64,000 nucleotides of DNA from Pseudomonadota bacterium (GCA_018897105.1 JAHILF010000031.1:62001-126000); one strand, 5' to 3'. Numbered from the stretch's first letter, positions 29,698 through 40,166 are shown. Notes: a model not told the origin generated them from the sequence alone. Translations and numbers: made by a program.

Positions 29698-30117
29698 ATG
29701 ACTACCAATTTTAACACAATGAACCGTCGAAAATTCCCCCGGTTTGCGCCAAAGAAAGACATGTATGTTCTCCATCACAACTTCGGAAAAGTGATAGACA
29801 TCAGCATGGGAGGCATTCTTTTTAATTATGTTGACAAAGAGTATTTACAGGGGAGCCCACCTGAAAGAGGTATCCTTTTCGGTTATAACGATCATTATAT
29901 GGATGAAATCCCTTTCGAGACAGTTTCCGATACAGTGATCTCAAAATCCCCTACAAGCAAACCGGTCATCAAGCAGAGACGAATTATTTTTGGTGATCTT
30001 TCAGTCGGACAGATTCAGCAACTGGAACGCTTCATACTTGACAATGCCCGGATACCTCAGTTAAACTATGATTCACAATTAACTGACGAAAATACCACAG
30101 AACAATATTATATGTAG
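29698..30117 (+). CDS. PilZ domain protein
   Basis: RRKFPRF (RxxxR) and VIDISMGGI (DxSxxG). Confidence 0.8.
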   Translation: MTTNFNTMNRRKFPRFAPKKDMYVLHHNFGKVIDISMGGILFNYVDKEYLQGSPPERGILFGYNDHYMDEIPFETVSDTVISKSPTSKPVIKQRRIIFGDLSVGQIQQLERFILDNARIPQLNYDSQLTDENTTEQYYM

Positions 30118-30146
30118 TATGTAGTTTGCACTATTAAATAAATTAA

Positions 30147-30179
30147 CAAAAAAAGCACGCATAATACGTGCTTTTTTTT
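30147..30179 (+). terminator. Rho-independent terminator after PilZ gene 2
   Basis: AAAAAAAGCACG cataata CGTGCTTTTTTTT. Confidence 0.85.
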
Positions 30180-30309
30180 GTTCGCATGCATATTAATTTT
30201 CCCCGCGGGAATATCATTAATTTGAAAAAAAAATTATCCTGTTAAGTTAATTTAGGATGTGCTGACTTCACGACTATCAATCTTTTCAGAACTTGACAAG
30301 GGTTACTTC

Positions 30310-31614
30310 ATGAAAAAGCAACAGCGAGATTACAGAAGTTCTTTTTTGTCGCCTCTCTGTATAAGTATCATTTTACTGGCACCTTTCCTTTATCTTCTTC
30401 CTGCCCAGGCTGGACCCTACACGGATTCCGCCCATGGCAACAGTTCTTCCGGGGTAAAACGAAGCGAAGCCTCCCTGGACAACTATTCACAGGCGAACTG
30501 TGCCCATTGTCACGAACAACACGCCAGTATCGAAGGGGCTGAACCCGACCCATATTCCGGGGATGATAGCGCCTCTCCTTTTGCCCTTTTTGTCGATAAC
30601 TTCAACACCAGCGCCACCAGCAACCCCTATCTGCAGGGGGACAATTTCTGTTTTTACTGCCACACCAACGCCGCTTCCCTGCAAGCCAGCGCAATCGACA
30701 ACAAGGACTATGCCGCAACCTTCGGCGGTTATACCACCAATTCACCATTGGGAATCTTTGAGGCATTCAATCAATATTCATATCACAATCTTTCCGATAT
30801 CCAGGATTTCAGCAAAACCAATTTCAGCAACTTTTTCACGTCCAACTCAAATCCATGCACCGGCTGCCATAATCCTCACATTGCTCGACGCAATAAGGAA
30901 AATGAAAAGGACCCGTCTTACACTGCTATCTCCAAGCCCTCCGATCATGCCAATCTCTGGGGTAATGACGCCAGCGAAAGAATGTTTGCCGCCACCAGCA
31001 ACAACTACATGGCACCCTACTTTTACAATTCGTCAAACACCTATGAACCCGATGCCACCAACTTTGATGACGGCTCGCTGACCCCGGACTACAACTCGTT
31101 CTGCACGGATTGCCACAATACCACCAATACCATCTTCAGCAGCACGCTGGGTAGAAATCTCATCAAAATCAGCTGGTATACGGAAGGTGGGGACAGCATC
31201 TCCGCCGGCGACAAACACGGCAAAAACAGTGCGACCGGTAGCTCGGAGAGAATAGAGCCATATGGTACCGATAACGGCTGGATTCTCTCCTGCCTTGACT
31301 GCCACGAACCCCACGGCTCTCCAAGCTCGTTTCTCATCAGAAGAGAGGTGAACGGCACGTATACAACAGCTGCCGTGCATACGAGGGCAACTTCTCCTAC
31401 AGCCACCTCAAACATAAAATTGCTGTGCGCAAAGTGTCATAATAGTAACTGGGAGTACGTTCACCATCAATCTCCTGACGCTACCTTCGACCAGATGCAA
31501 TGCGGCACATGCCATGGTCATGGCGGCTTTCCGATTCCCTGCGAAGACTGTCATTCCCACGGGAAATATGTGGTCGATGAAGTTGATCCTTCTATTATCC
31601 GCAGAACCTTTTAA
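30310..31614 (+). CDS. Octaheme c-type cytochrome, secreted
   Basis: 8 CXXCH counted (CAHCH, CFYCH, CTGCH, CTDCH, CLDCH, CAKCH, CGTCH, CEDCH); signal peptide. Confidence 0.87.
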   Translation: MKKQQRDYRSSFLSPLCISIILLAPFLYLLPAQAGPYTDSAHGNSSSGVKRSEASLDNYSQANCAHCHEQHASIEGAEPDPYSGDDSASPFALFVDNFNTSATSNPYLQGDNFCFYCHTNAASLQASAIDNKDYAATFGGYTTNSPLGIFEAFNQYSYHNLSDIQDFSKTNFSNFFTSNSNPCTGCHNPHIARRNKENEKDPSYTAISKPSDHANLWGNDASERMFAATSNNYMAPYFYNSSNTYEPDATNFDDGSLTPDYNSFCTDCHNTTNTIFSSTLGRNLIKISWYTEGGDSISAGDKHGKNSATGSSERIEPYGTDNGWILSCLDCHEPHGSPSSFLIRREVNGTYTTAAVHTRATSPTATSNIKLLCAKCHNSNWEYVHHQSPDATFDQMQCGTCHGHGGFPIPCEDCHSHGKYVVDEVDPSIIRRTF

Positions 31615-31628
31615 GTCAAAGGATCATT

Positions 31629-32834
31629 ATGCGTTTATGGCTTACTGTCTTTTTTATACTCTCCTTCATACTTCTGCCTAACAACGATTCCTTCGCTGCA
31701 TCCAGTAAAAAGGAACCGTTGCTAAAAGAATGCCTGAAATGCCATAATGAGGCCATTGAGAAGGAACTGCTGAAGAGATATATTCATCAGCCTTTTATTG
31801 ACAAAAAATGCCTGACATGTCATGTCGACGCAAAAGATTCCCCTCCCGTTGCCGACCAGCCGTCCTCTGGCCAACAACAAGCCAGGTCAAAAATCCGCTG
31901 GCTCAGTATGTCCCCATCAGCGTCTGAGAAACACACATTTCTGCTGCCTGCAAAATCCGCCCCCGGCAAAATATTAAAAATATTAATTGAAGCAAAGACA
32001 CCCGGCAAATCGCCGTTGCGCCAAGTATTGACTATCCCCGCGGCAAACACCATGGCAAAGGTGGAAAACGACCTGACTACGCCGCGGATAACAGACATCA
32101 AGGCCGACGTACAGCTGGGTATCCTGATCAATTCCGTAATCACCTGGCAGACTGACAAAAAAACAAATGCAACCGTGCACTACGGCATTGAAGATATGGG
32201 GCAAATAATCGAAAAAAAATACTGCTTTGTTACTGACCATAAAATTACTCTGCCCGGTCTGAAAAAGGGATCAACCTATCAGGTTGCCATCACATGCCAG
32301 GATATTTTCGGCAACAGCTCCACCTCTCCTTCTTTCAGTTTCTCCACTGCGGACATTTCCCCATTGCATGCACTTGCGTCCGAAAACCAAAGGGCCAGTA
32401 GTGATAAAATTGCCTTAAAAAACAACTTCTTTACCACTAACGATAAAAATGTCATACTGGAACTGACAGCCAATCAACCGGTGTCCATTGCTCTCGGAAC
32501 TGCAGCTGATGAACCCGCAGAAAGGCAGATCCTCATGGAAAAATCCGGCCAGTCCACTGATACGACAAAGGAACATATTCCTTTGACCAATAAAAAATAC
32601 AGCAGCATGACTATCTGCACGACCTGCCACGAAGGCTTAAACCAGCAAAAATCCCATCCGGTCAATATACTGCCTAAGGGAAAATCAAAAATACCGCCCG
32701 AGTATCCAACCCTGCCGGACGGTCGTATCTCCTGCATGACCTGCCACATTAATCATGCAGCAAACATTGAATACAGACTCATCAAATCATCGCGAAAGGA
32801 ACTCTGTTTAGGTTGTCATCCGGACAAATTTTAA
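31629..32834 (+). CDS. Pentaheme cytochrome with central fibronectin III-like domain
   Basis: CLKCH, CLTCH, then Fn3-like SVITWQTDKKTNATVHYGIEDM...HKITLPGLKKGSTYQVAITCQDIFGN, then CTTCH, CMTCH, CLGCH. Confidence 0.82.
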   Translation: MRLWLTVFFILSFILLPNNDSFAASSKKEPLLKECLKCHNEAIEKELLKRYIHQPFIDKKCLTCHVDAKDSPPVADQPSSGQQQARSKIRWLSMSPSASEKHTFLLPAKSAPGKILKILIEAKTPGKSPLRQVLTIPAANTMAKVENDLTTPRITDIKADVQLGILINSVITWQTDKKTNATVHYGIEDMGQIIEKKYCFVTDHKITLPGLKKGSTYQVAITCQDIFGNSSTSPSFSFSTADISPLHALASENQRASSDKIALKNNFFTTNDKNVILELTANQPVSIALGTAADEPAERQILMEKSGQSTDTTKEHIPLTNKKYSSMTICTTCHEGLNQQKSHPVNILPKGKSKIPPEYPTLPDGRISCMTCHINHAANIEYRLIKSSRKELCLGCHPDKF

Positions 32835-32869
32835 CAGAACTGTTCCGCCAGCAAAAAGCACTGACTGCC

Positions 32870-33409
32870 ATGAATCCATACAAAAACAAAAGAAAAAAAC
32901 TCAATCTGAACGTGAAGCGGGAATTCCAGAAATGGCTTTTCCTACGCATGACAGCGCAAGTTCTGCTCAGCTCGCTCGTTGCTGCAGTGATTCTTTATTT
33001 TTACGCCAGAAGCGAAATTACCGACAGCTTCTACTCAGCCCATGTGACAATCCGCCGGGTCAGTGATCTTCTCCTGCCGGTTATTGCTGCCGGATCCGCG
33101 GTGAGCTTTTTGGGCACCCTTCTCGTGGTAATTTTTCTCCCCCAGAGAATAGCCGGACCTCTCTACCGAATCGAAAAACGATTGGAAGATTTAAAAGAAG
33201 GCGATCTGCGCTCGGAATGCAAACTGCGCAGAAATGACATTCTGCAGGAAATGGCCGCGACCCTTAACGACTGCACCGGTTCTCTGCAGAAAAAAATCAA
33301 GATGGCCCAGGAAAATCAGGTGCAACTTGAAAAAACACTCCATAAATCAGCTGAAACTAGTGATGCTTTCGCTAAACTGAAAGAAAATCTGGACAGTTTT
33401 AAAACCTGA
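32870..33409 (+). CDS. Two-TM HAMP-domain protein lacking an output domain
   Basis: TM1 FLRMTAQVLLSSLVAAVILYFYA, TM2 LLPVIAAGSAVSFLGTLLVVIFLP, HAMP GPLYRIEKRLEDLKEGDL. Confidence 0.7.
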   Translation: MNPYKNKRKKLNLNVKREFQKWLFLRMTAQVLLSSLVAAVILYFYARSEITDSFYSAHVTIRRVSDLLLPVIAAGSAVSFLGTLLVVIFLPQRIAGPLYRIEKRLEDLKEGDLRSECKLRRNDILQEMAATLNDCTGSLQKKIKMAQENQVQLEKTLHKSAETSDAFAKLKENLDSFKT

Positions 33410-33650
33410 TTCTCACAACTCCTTGCATTTTTTTTACAATCCTTCTGACTAAAATATTGCTTTTTTTGCCAGACTATGGCAACTATTTGCCGTATTTGCG
33501 TGTTAGACCCTGATATTTAACGGCTCGCAGATATTTTTTCTATTCTGGAATTTCCCTTTTTTATTAACTTTGGCCTTTATAAAAAAACAGAAAAACACTC
33601 TAACTTTCGGTTACTTAACGCTTAATTTCAACATCAGGAGGATAATTTAG

Positions 33651-34469
33651 GTGAAAATGAGCAAAAAATATAAAAAGATTCAATTGATGAAACAAACGGT
33701 GGCAGCAACTTTTGTAATCTTCCTGACAGCTGGGGTAGCGGCACCTTTTGCCTTGGCACAAGATACGGAGCGTCCTGTGCTGACTGTGGACGATTGTGTA
33801 AAATGCCATGATGCCGCACCGCAGGCCATTGAAAGTGCGGGCGGCAAACATAAGACCGAAGTTACCTGTATTGACTGCCATGAGGGTCATCCTCCCAGAA
33901 ACACCGACATTATCCCTCAATGCAGCAAGTGCCATACAGGCGAAAAACATTTTGAACTTGAAGGCTGCATGAGCTGCCATACCAACCCGCATACACCGCT
34001 TAAGATCACCCTGGCCGACAATCTTACCGAACCCTGCCTTACCTGTCATACCGATCAGATTGATCAGCTGAAACAAAATCTAAGCAAACATACCGAACAG
34101 TCCTGCACTACCTGTCATACCGCCCATGGCGAGCTGCCGAGCTGCACCAACTGCCATACCCCCCATTCTGAAGACATGGTGCAGGCTGACTGCCTGAGTT
34201 GCCATAAACCGCATATGCCTCTACAGGTTACCTATCCTGATGATACCCCGTCCAAACTTTGCGCTTCCTGTCATCAGACCGCTTATGACCTGTTGATGGC
34301 CAACACCTCGAAACACCATGAGCGTTCCTGTGCCGATTGCCACAAGTCGCAGCACAAGATGATTCCGAAGTGCCAGGATTGCCATGGCGTACCACATCCC
34401 GAGGATATGATGAAGAAATTCCCGACATGTGGTGAATGTCACGGCATTGCCCATGACGTGACCAAGTAA
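33651..34469 (+). CDS. Dodecaheme c-type cytochrome, tandem paralogue 1
   Basis: 12 CXXCH counted; signal peptide; RBS aggagg. Confidence 0.9.
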   Translation: MKMSKKYKKIQLMKQTVAATFVIFLTAGVAAPFALAQDTERPVLTVDDCVKCHDAAPQAIESAGGKHKTEVTCIDCHEGHPPRNTDIIPQCSKCHTGEKHFELEGCMSCHTNPHTPLKITLADNLTEPCLTCHTDQIDQLKQNLSKHTEQSCTTCHTAHGELPSCTNCHTPHSEDMVQADCLSCHKPHMPLQVTYPDDTPSKLCASCHQTAYDLLMANTSKHHERSCADCHKSQHKMIPKCQDCHGVPHPEDMMKKFPTCGECHGIAHDVTK

Positions 34470-34482
34470 CAGTTTATTTAAA

Positions 34483-34518
34483 AAGAGTGAGCGGAGATAC
34501 TGCTCACTCTTTTTTTTT
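34483..34518 (+). terminator. Rho-independent terminator
   Basis: AAGAGTGAGC ggagatact GCTCACTCTT followed by T tract. Confidence 0.9.
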
Positions 34519-34582
34519 CTCCATTCGCCTATCACACAGAATATTCTGTGTTCTGCTACTTATTGAAGATAAGGAATATGTT

Positions 34583-35512
34583 ATGAAAAAGAAAAGAAAA
34601 ATTCTTTACAATGTCCTCTCCGTTTTTTTCATTTCCTCGGCCATTTCCTGTATGCCGATCAATGCTACAGAACGCGGAACAGAAGTAAAGAACGGAAATG
34701 ATAAAGCCCCTATGCTCCTTGCCAGTGCCGAGCAACCGGCAGCCGCACAGGCAGACTCCGCCGCCAACAATGGCGCAGCGCTCTATGCCCAGGCACCTGA
34801 ACCTCTGACCGTCATCCAATGCGCCCAATGCCATACCGCAGTATTCTACAAGATCAAAAATGACGGCGGCCGGCACCGTATAAACTGCCAGGACTGCCAC
34901 CAGCAATTTCATTCATACAATCCGACCAAAAACAACTGGAAGGAAATCATGCCGAAGTGCACCCAATGCCACACTGAACCGCCCCATGGGGCGAACTTTC
35001 TCGACTGCATGAGCTGCCATATCATCCCCCATACCCCGTTGAATGTCCCCATGAACGATTTACTGGGCGGCCAATGCGCCAACTGCCATACCGGCCCCTC
35101 CGGTGAACTGACGCAGTTCCCCAGCCTCCACACCCAGCAGGGCTGCAGCACCTGTCACCATACCAAACACGGTTATATACCATCCTGCATGGAATGCCAT
35201 GAGCCCCATATTCCCGACCAACCGGTGGAGGCCTGCAAGTCATGCCATCCCGTGCACCGGCCTCTCGAGATTACCTACGAGGCAGGAACCGAGGCTACAT
35301 GCGGCGCCTGCCATGACCAGGTTTATGAAGTCTGGGCAGCCTCGCCAAGCAAACATTCCGGAGTTCCCTGCGCCGAATGCCATGCAAAGCATGGTCAGAT
35401 TCCGCAGTGCACCAATTGCCATGACCAGCCCCACGATCCAAAAATGCTGGAAAAATTCCCGCGTTGTCTGGATTGCCATATCAACGCCCACAACCCGCCG
35501 ATTAATAAATAA
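34583..35512 (+). CDS. Dodecaheme c-type cytochrome, tandem paralogue 2
   Basis: 12 CXXCH counted; same module order as paralogue 1 (CMSCH..PHTPL; CKSCHPVHRPLEITY vs CLSCHKPHMPLQVTY). Confidence 0.9.
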   Translation: MKKKRKILYNVLSVFFISSAISCMPINATERGTEVKNGNDKAPMLLASAEQPAAAQADSAANNGAALYAQAPEPLTVIQCAQCHTAVFYKIKNDGGRHRINCQDCHQQFHSYNPTKNNWKEIMPKCTQCHTEPPHGANFLDCMSCHIIPHTPLNVPMNDLLGGQCANCHTGPSGELTQFPSLHTQQGCSTCHHTKHGYIPSCMECHEPHIPDQPVEACKSCHPVHRPLEITYEAGTEATCGACHDQVYEVWAASPSKHSGVPCAECHAKHGQIPQCTNCHDQPHDPKMLEKFPRCLDCHINAHNPPINK

Positions 35513-35534
35513 TCAAAGGTTTCCACGGATGCAG

Positions 35535-35570
35535 CAAAAAAGCCCCGGTTTCTTCCGGGGCTTTTTTTAT
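35535..35570 (+). terminator. Rho-independent terminator
   Basis: AAAAAAGCCCCGG tttctt CCGGGGCTTTTTTT. Confidence 0.92.
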
Positions 35571-35744
35571 CCTTTTTTTTAAGAGCATCGGCAGTAAAAT
35601 TCTGCTACATATTTAAATGATTACTCTTCCGGATTCTATGAATCTCATTTCCTTGTTAAAAACAAACATATTACTTTTTTCGGCCAGGTAAGGATTAAGT
35701 CAATAACAGAGCATTTCTTCTAACGCTGTTGATCTGAAACAACC

Positions 35745-37502
35745 ATGCCCTTGTCTTCCAATCTCAAGAGGAAATTTTTTATTTACATGGCCTTGACCGG
35801 GCTTGTCCCTTTGCTCGTTCTCGCTTTTCAAAATCATTATTTCGGCAAAAAGGCCATTGAAAAACTGGAGATTGAGCACCTGAATTATTCCCTGAAATCA
35901 AGAATGCTCTGGCTAAGGGAATGGACACGACAAACCAAAAAAGAGTTCTTCAGTCTAGGCATCCAGCTCTCCGCCAAAGACGCGCGAATTACCAAGGAAG
36001 ATCTCACGGCTCTGGATTTTGCGGTTCAGGGTCTCTTCAATGGTCACTCAAAATACAAATCCCTGACGGTATATGACCCAAATTGGTCTGTTATCCGGCA
36101 GTTCAATGAAAATCCCCAATTTGAAATACCGCCGCCTTCCAGCGGTTTCAAAAAAAAATTCGTCATTCCCGATATTTTTTTGGCGGATAGACCGTTTCTA
36201 ACCCCGGATAAGGATACCATCCTGCCGTTGGGGCAAACCGTGCTTGACCGCAACGGCCATCCAGCTCTTTATATAATCGGGGAAATGAATATGACACAGT
36301 CCCTGAAACGGGTTCTATCCGACACCTCTGATCTTGATGAAAGCGGCAAGATTTATCTTGTTTCCGGAGACGGGAGCCTGCTGTATCAGGCATCACCCGC
36401 GGCCTATGAATGCCCCGGCACCATGATCTTCCCTGGCAAACTGCTGCAAGGACCGTACTGGCAGTTACAGAAAAGAAGAGACTGCAGGGGAGTTTCTGTT
36501 TTTTCCGTTGCCGCGCCCATTACGGAAATGGACTGGATACTCATCGTTGAAGTTGACAAAATGCACGCCATGAAGGAGATCGAGAGATACAGAGGTATAG
36601 GCAGCAGCACGGCCCTGGCAATCCTCATTCTCATCCTTATCGGCTCCTGGCGGACGGCTAGTAACGTAGCTGATCCTCTTGATGAGCTGGCACGGGTTGC
36701 CCGCCATATCTCGGAAGGCAATCACCAGGAACGACTCCCTGTTTTTAAAGACCGCTATCTTAATAATGTCGGCGAGGCATTCAACGCCATGCTGGATACC
36801 CTTGATGCCAACAAGCGGCTGATGATTCAGACTATCTCTCTTAGCGCCGTGGGAAAACTGAGTTCCAGCATTGTCCATGAAATGCGCAACCCCCTCTCTT
36901 CGGTCAAAATCAACCTGCAGGCCCTTGCGCACAAAGTCAAAGAAGATCCGGCCTATGCGGAAATGGCCAGCATAGCCATTTCCCAGGTGAAGCGGCTCGA
37001 ATCGATGTTTTCCGATCTCCTCCACTTCAGCAAACCGATTCAGTTAAACCCCGAAGAGGTGACTTTCCGGGAGATAGCCAACGAGGTACAGGAAATCCTT
37101 ACCCAGAAGGCCGCCGATAAGATCATTTCACTGGAGATCATCGACAATCTGGGCAGCACATCAATAACGGTTGATAAGAAACAGGTTGTCCAGGCCTTAA
37201 TCAATCTGGTTGACAATGCCATCCAGTGGTCGCCCGACAACGGCACAGTGCAGATCATCGGCGAACAGGCCAAGGCCGCTGGTGGTTTTACCATTATTAT
37301 CAAGGACCAAGGGCCGGGAATTCGGGAAGAACAGATAAATAATCTTTTTCAACCTTTTTACACCACCAGGGAAACAGGGACCGGCTTAGGTCTGGCCAAT
37401 GTGAAAAAGATTGTCGAATTTCACGGCGGCTCGGTTTTTGCTGGCAACAATCTGGGTGGTGGTGCACGGTTTTCAATGACTTTCAACGAAAGGCCACGCT
37501 GA
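35745..37502 (+). CDS. Membrane sensor histidine kinase (periplasmic sensor, HAMP, HisKA, HATPase)
   Basis: HAMP DPLDELARVARHISEGN; H-box LSSSIVHEMRNPLSSVKINLQAL; G-boxes DQGPGIREE, GTGLGLANVKKI. Confidence 0.9.
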   Translation: MPLSSNLKRKFFIYMALTGLVPLLVLAFQNHYFGKKAIEKLEIEHLNYSLKSRMLWLREWTRQTKKEFFSLGIQLSAKDARITKEDLTALDFAVQGLFNGHSKYKSLTVYDPNWSVIRQFNENPQFEIPPPSSGFKKKFVIPDIFLADRPFLTPDKDTILPLGQTVLDRNGHPALYIIGEMNMTQSLKRVLSDTSDLDESGKIYLVSGDGSLLYQASPAAYECPGTMIFPGKLLQGPYWQLQKRRDCRGVSVFSVAAPITEMDWILIVEVDKMHAMKEIERYRGIGSSTALAILILILIGSWRTASNVADPLDELARVARHISEGNHQERLPVFKDRYLNNVGEAFNAMLDTLDANKRLMIQTISLSAVGKLSSSIVHEMRNPLSSVKINLQALAHKVKEDPAYAEMASIAISQVKRLESMFSDLLHFSKPIQLNPEEVTFREIANEVQEILTQKAADKIISLEIIDNLGSTSITVDKKQVVQALINLVDNAIQWSPDNGTVQIIGEQAKAAGGFTIIIKDQGPGIREEQINNLFQPFYTTRETGTGLGLANVKKIVEFHGGSVFAGNNLGGGARFSMTFNERPR

Positions 37503-38848
37503 TGAGCGTAATACTGATTATTGATGACGACAAACTTCTCTGCCGCAGTCTGCAGATTCAACTTGAGGCTGTCGGGCATAAAACATGTCTTGCCCACACC
37601 ATGCACGAGGGACTGGAGACCACTGTATCCGCCAGACCGGACCTCATCCTGCTGGACATCAATCTGCCGGACCAGAGCGGACTGCTGGGTTTACCGGCAT
37701 TGCTGGAAAAAAACCATGGCCTGTGCGTGGTGATTATGACCGGCAATCCCGACAACAAGGCTGTTATTGATTCCATGCGCAAGGGTGCCTTTGATTATCT
37801 GCGTAAGCCTCTGGATCTTGATGAGCTGTTTGCCATGGTAGAAAAGATGGAAGACCGCAAGAAAATGACGCAATCGCTGCAATCAGAGCAGCTTGTCACA
37901 CCTCGCCCCTCCCTTGACGATCTTATCGGCGCCCATCCTAAAATAATTGAACTGCTGAAACAGATCGGTCTTCTTTCCCGCAGCAGGGTCACTGTCCTGA
38001 TCCAGGGAGAAAGCGGTACAGGCAAGGAACTGGTGGCAAAGATTCTTCATGCCTCCTCCTCCCCCGGCATGCCTTTTGTGGCCATTAACTGTTCGGCGGT
38101 TGTCCCGACCCTGCTGGAAAGCGAACTCTTCGGCTATGAAAAGGGCGCCTTTACCGGAGCGGATAAGATCAAAATAGGCAAAATGGAATTTGCCGGGGAA
38201 GGCACGGTGTTCCTTGATGAAATTGGCGACATGCCGCATGATCTGCAGAGCAAACTGTTGCGGGTGCTGCAGGAAGAGGAATTTGTCCGGGTTGGCGGGC
38301 TTGAGACTATTCCGCTCAAGGCTCGGATAGTGACGGCCACCCACCGGGATCTGCAAGGCATGGTGGAACAAGGGCAATTCAGACAGGACCTTTTTTACCG
38401 ATTGAACGTCTCCACTTTAAATATCACCCCTTTGCGGTTCCGGCGTGAGGATATCCCCTTGCTGGTTGACAGTCTGTTGGCCAGAATCAGCGCAAAGCTG
38501 CATTGCGACCTGCCATCCGTTTCCGAAGCGGCCATGAAAAAAATGATAAATTATAACTGGCCGGGCAACGTCAGAGAGCTTGAAAATGTCCTGACCCGGG
38601 CCGCGGCCCTTTCCCGCGACAACAGAGTTCTTGCCGAAGACATCGTCTGGCAGGAGACAAAAACCCCTGCTGCCGCTGATCAGCAAGCCGAATCATTCAC
38701 CCTGGCAGAGGCGGAGAAATCTCACATTACCAGTGCGCTTCTCGAAAACGACTGGAATATTACCCATACCGCGCTGAAATTAGCCATCTCGCCCACCACC
38801 CTTCGTAAAAAGATCAATGATTTCGATATCAGAAAGCCGACAACCTGA
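37502..38848 (+). CDS. NtrC-family sigma54-dependent response regulator
   Basis: Receiver domain, GESGTGKE Walker A, ELFGYEKGAFTGA, C-terminal Fis HTH; start overlaps kinase stop. Confidence 0.95.
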   Translation: MSVILIIDDDKLLCRSLQIQLEAVGHKTCLAHTMHEGLETTVSARPDLILLDINLPDQSGLLGLPALLEKNHGLCVVIMTGNPDNKAVIDSMRKGAFDYLRKPLDLDELFAMVEKMEDRKKMTQSLQSEQLVTPRPSLDDLIGAHPKIIELLKQIGLLSRSRVTVLIQGESGTGKELVAKILHASSSPGMPFVAINCSAVVPTLLESELFGYEKGAFTGADKIKIGKMEFAGEGTVFLDEIGDMPHDLQSKLLRVLQEEEFVRVGGLETIPLKARIVTATHRDLQGMVEQGQFRQDLFYRLNVSTLNITPLRFRREDIPLLVDSLLARISAKLHCDLPSVSEAAMKKMINYNWPGNVRELENVLTRAAALSRDNRVLAEDIVWQETKTPAAADQQAESFTLAEAEKSHITSALLENDWNITHTALKLAISPTTLRKKINDFDIRKPTT

Positions 38849-38940
38849 AAACGATTTCCATGCCCTGAATACCAACCCACCGGCTTAGACCGCATCTTGC
38901 CGGTTGACGCATTGTTTCCTTACAGATATTCTTGGAGATC

Positions 38941-40164
38941 ATGCGACTGAAAAAAATAACCATAATCAGCCTGGCCCTGCTTACACTTCTTCTGCCGATG
39001 CCGCTTGCAGCCTATGATCTGAATGAAAAGATCCAGCTGCACGGTTTTGCCTCACAGGGCTATCTTGACAGCTCAGGCAACAACTTCCTGTCAGACAGCC
39101 TGGGCGGCACCTTTGATTTCAATGAAATCGGCGTCAATCTGAACGTGCGCTTTACCGACAAACTCCGCTTTGGCGGCCAGATTCTGTCCAGAAAAATGGG
39201 GAGCTATGGCGACAACCAAATCCGTCTGGACTGGGGACTTGCGGATTACCGTTTTCAGGACTGGGCGGGAATACGCCTCGGCAAGGTCAAGATTCCCATG
39301 GGCCTTTACAATACGGAAAGAGATTCCGACTTTCTGCGGGCCATGATTTTTCTCCCCCAAAGCATCTATGACGAAACACGACGCGACACCTGGCTCGCCC
39401 AATCGGGCGGTGAACTTTACGGCAACGTGGCAATGGATGCCTTCGGGGACTTTGACTATAAACTCTTTTACGGACGCATCAAATATGAGGGAGACTCGGT
39501 TTATCATGATTCCACCCTGGCCAACATCAACAGACGGCTGGCCGACAACCTGGCAGACCCCAATCCCGATCCCCTTCTCCCCACCCACATCAACCAATGC
39601 GACCGCGACAACGATTATCTGTATGGTGCCAACCTCATCTACTCCCCCCCTCTTGAGAATCTCCGTCTGGGAATCTCCTATGCCAGCCAGAAGGATACCT
39701 CCTACGCTGATAATATAAAAATCGGCGAATATAAAACCAACAGCTACTTTGTCTTTTCCCTGGAATACATCTGGAGGAACCTCTCGTTGAGCGCAGAATA
39801 CGGAGAAAACGACCGCACGCAAACCCTCTACGACGTCACCACTTTTGATGGCCCCAACCAGGCCTGGTACGTCATGCTCACCTACAGCGCCACCGACCGG
39901 CTAAGCTTTTCCGTTCTCTACGACGAATACTGGAAAGAAAAATACAACAAGGACGACTCCATCCATGCCAGCGGCAGGTACAATTCCACCCCCTGGAGAA
40001 AGGATTGGGGCTTCGGTGTCCGTTATGATGTCAACGAAAACTGGACAGTCAAAGGCGAGTGGCACATAGTTGACGGCTCGGCCCTGCTGCTTGAATTTTT
40101 CAACCCGGACGGCACGGAAAGATACTGGCAGTACGGTGCTGTTAAAGCGTCCTTTAATTTCTGA
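38941..40164 (+). CDS. Outer-membrane porin-like beta-barrel
   Basis: Signal peptide; amphipathic strands; C-terminal WQYGAVKASFNF. Confidence 0.75.
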   Translation: MRLKKITIISLALLTLLLPMPLAAYDLNEKIQLHGFASQGYLDSSGNNFLSDSLGGTFDFNEIGVNLNVRFTDKLRFGGQILSRKMGSYGDNQIRLDWGLADYRFQDWAGIRLGKVKIPMGLYNTERDSDFLRAMIFLPQSIYDETRRDTWLAQSGGELYGNVAMDAFGDFDYKLFYGRIKYEGDSVYHDSTLANINRRLADNLADPNPDPLLPTHINQCDRDNDYLYGANLIYSPPLENLRLGISYASQKDTSYADNIKIGEYKTNSYFVFSLEYIWRNLSLSAEYGENDRTQTLYDVTTFDGPNQAWYVMLTYSATDRLSFSVLYDEYWKEKYNKDDSIHASGRYNSTPWRKDWGFGVRYDVNENWTVKGEWHIVDGSALLLEFFNPDGTERYWQYGAVKASFNF

Positions 40165-40166
40165 GC

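Noticed and set aside
33475-33494. TATGGCAACTATTTGCCGTA as a sigma54 promoter
   Set aside because: GG-to-GC spacing is 9, not 10; kept only as a wide-spaced variant of the RegA-like box.
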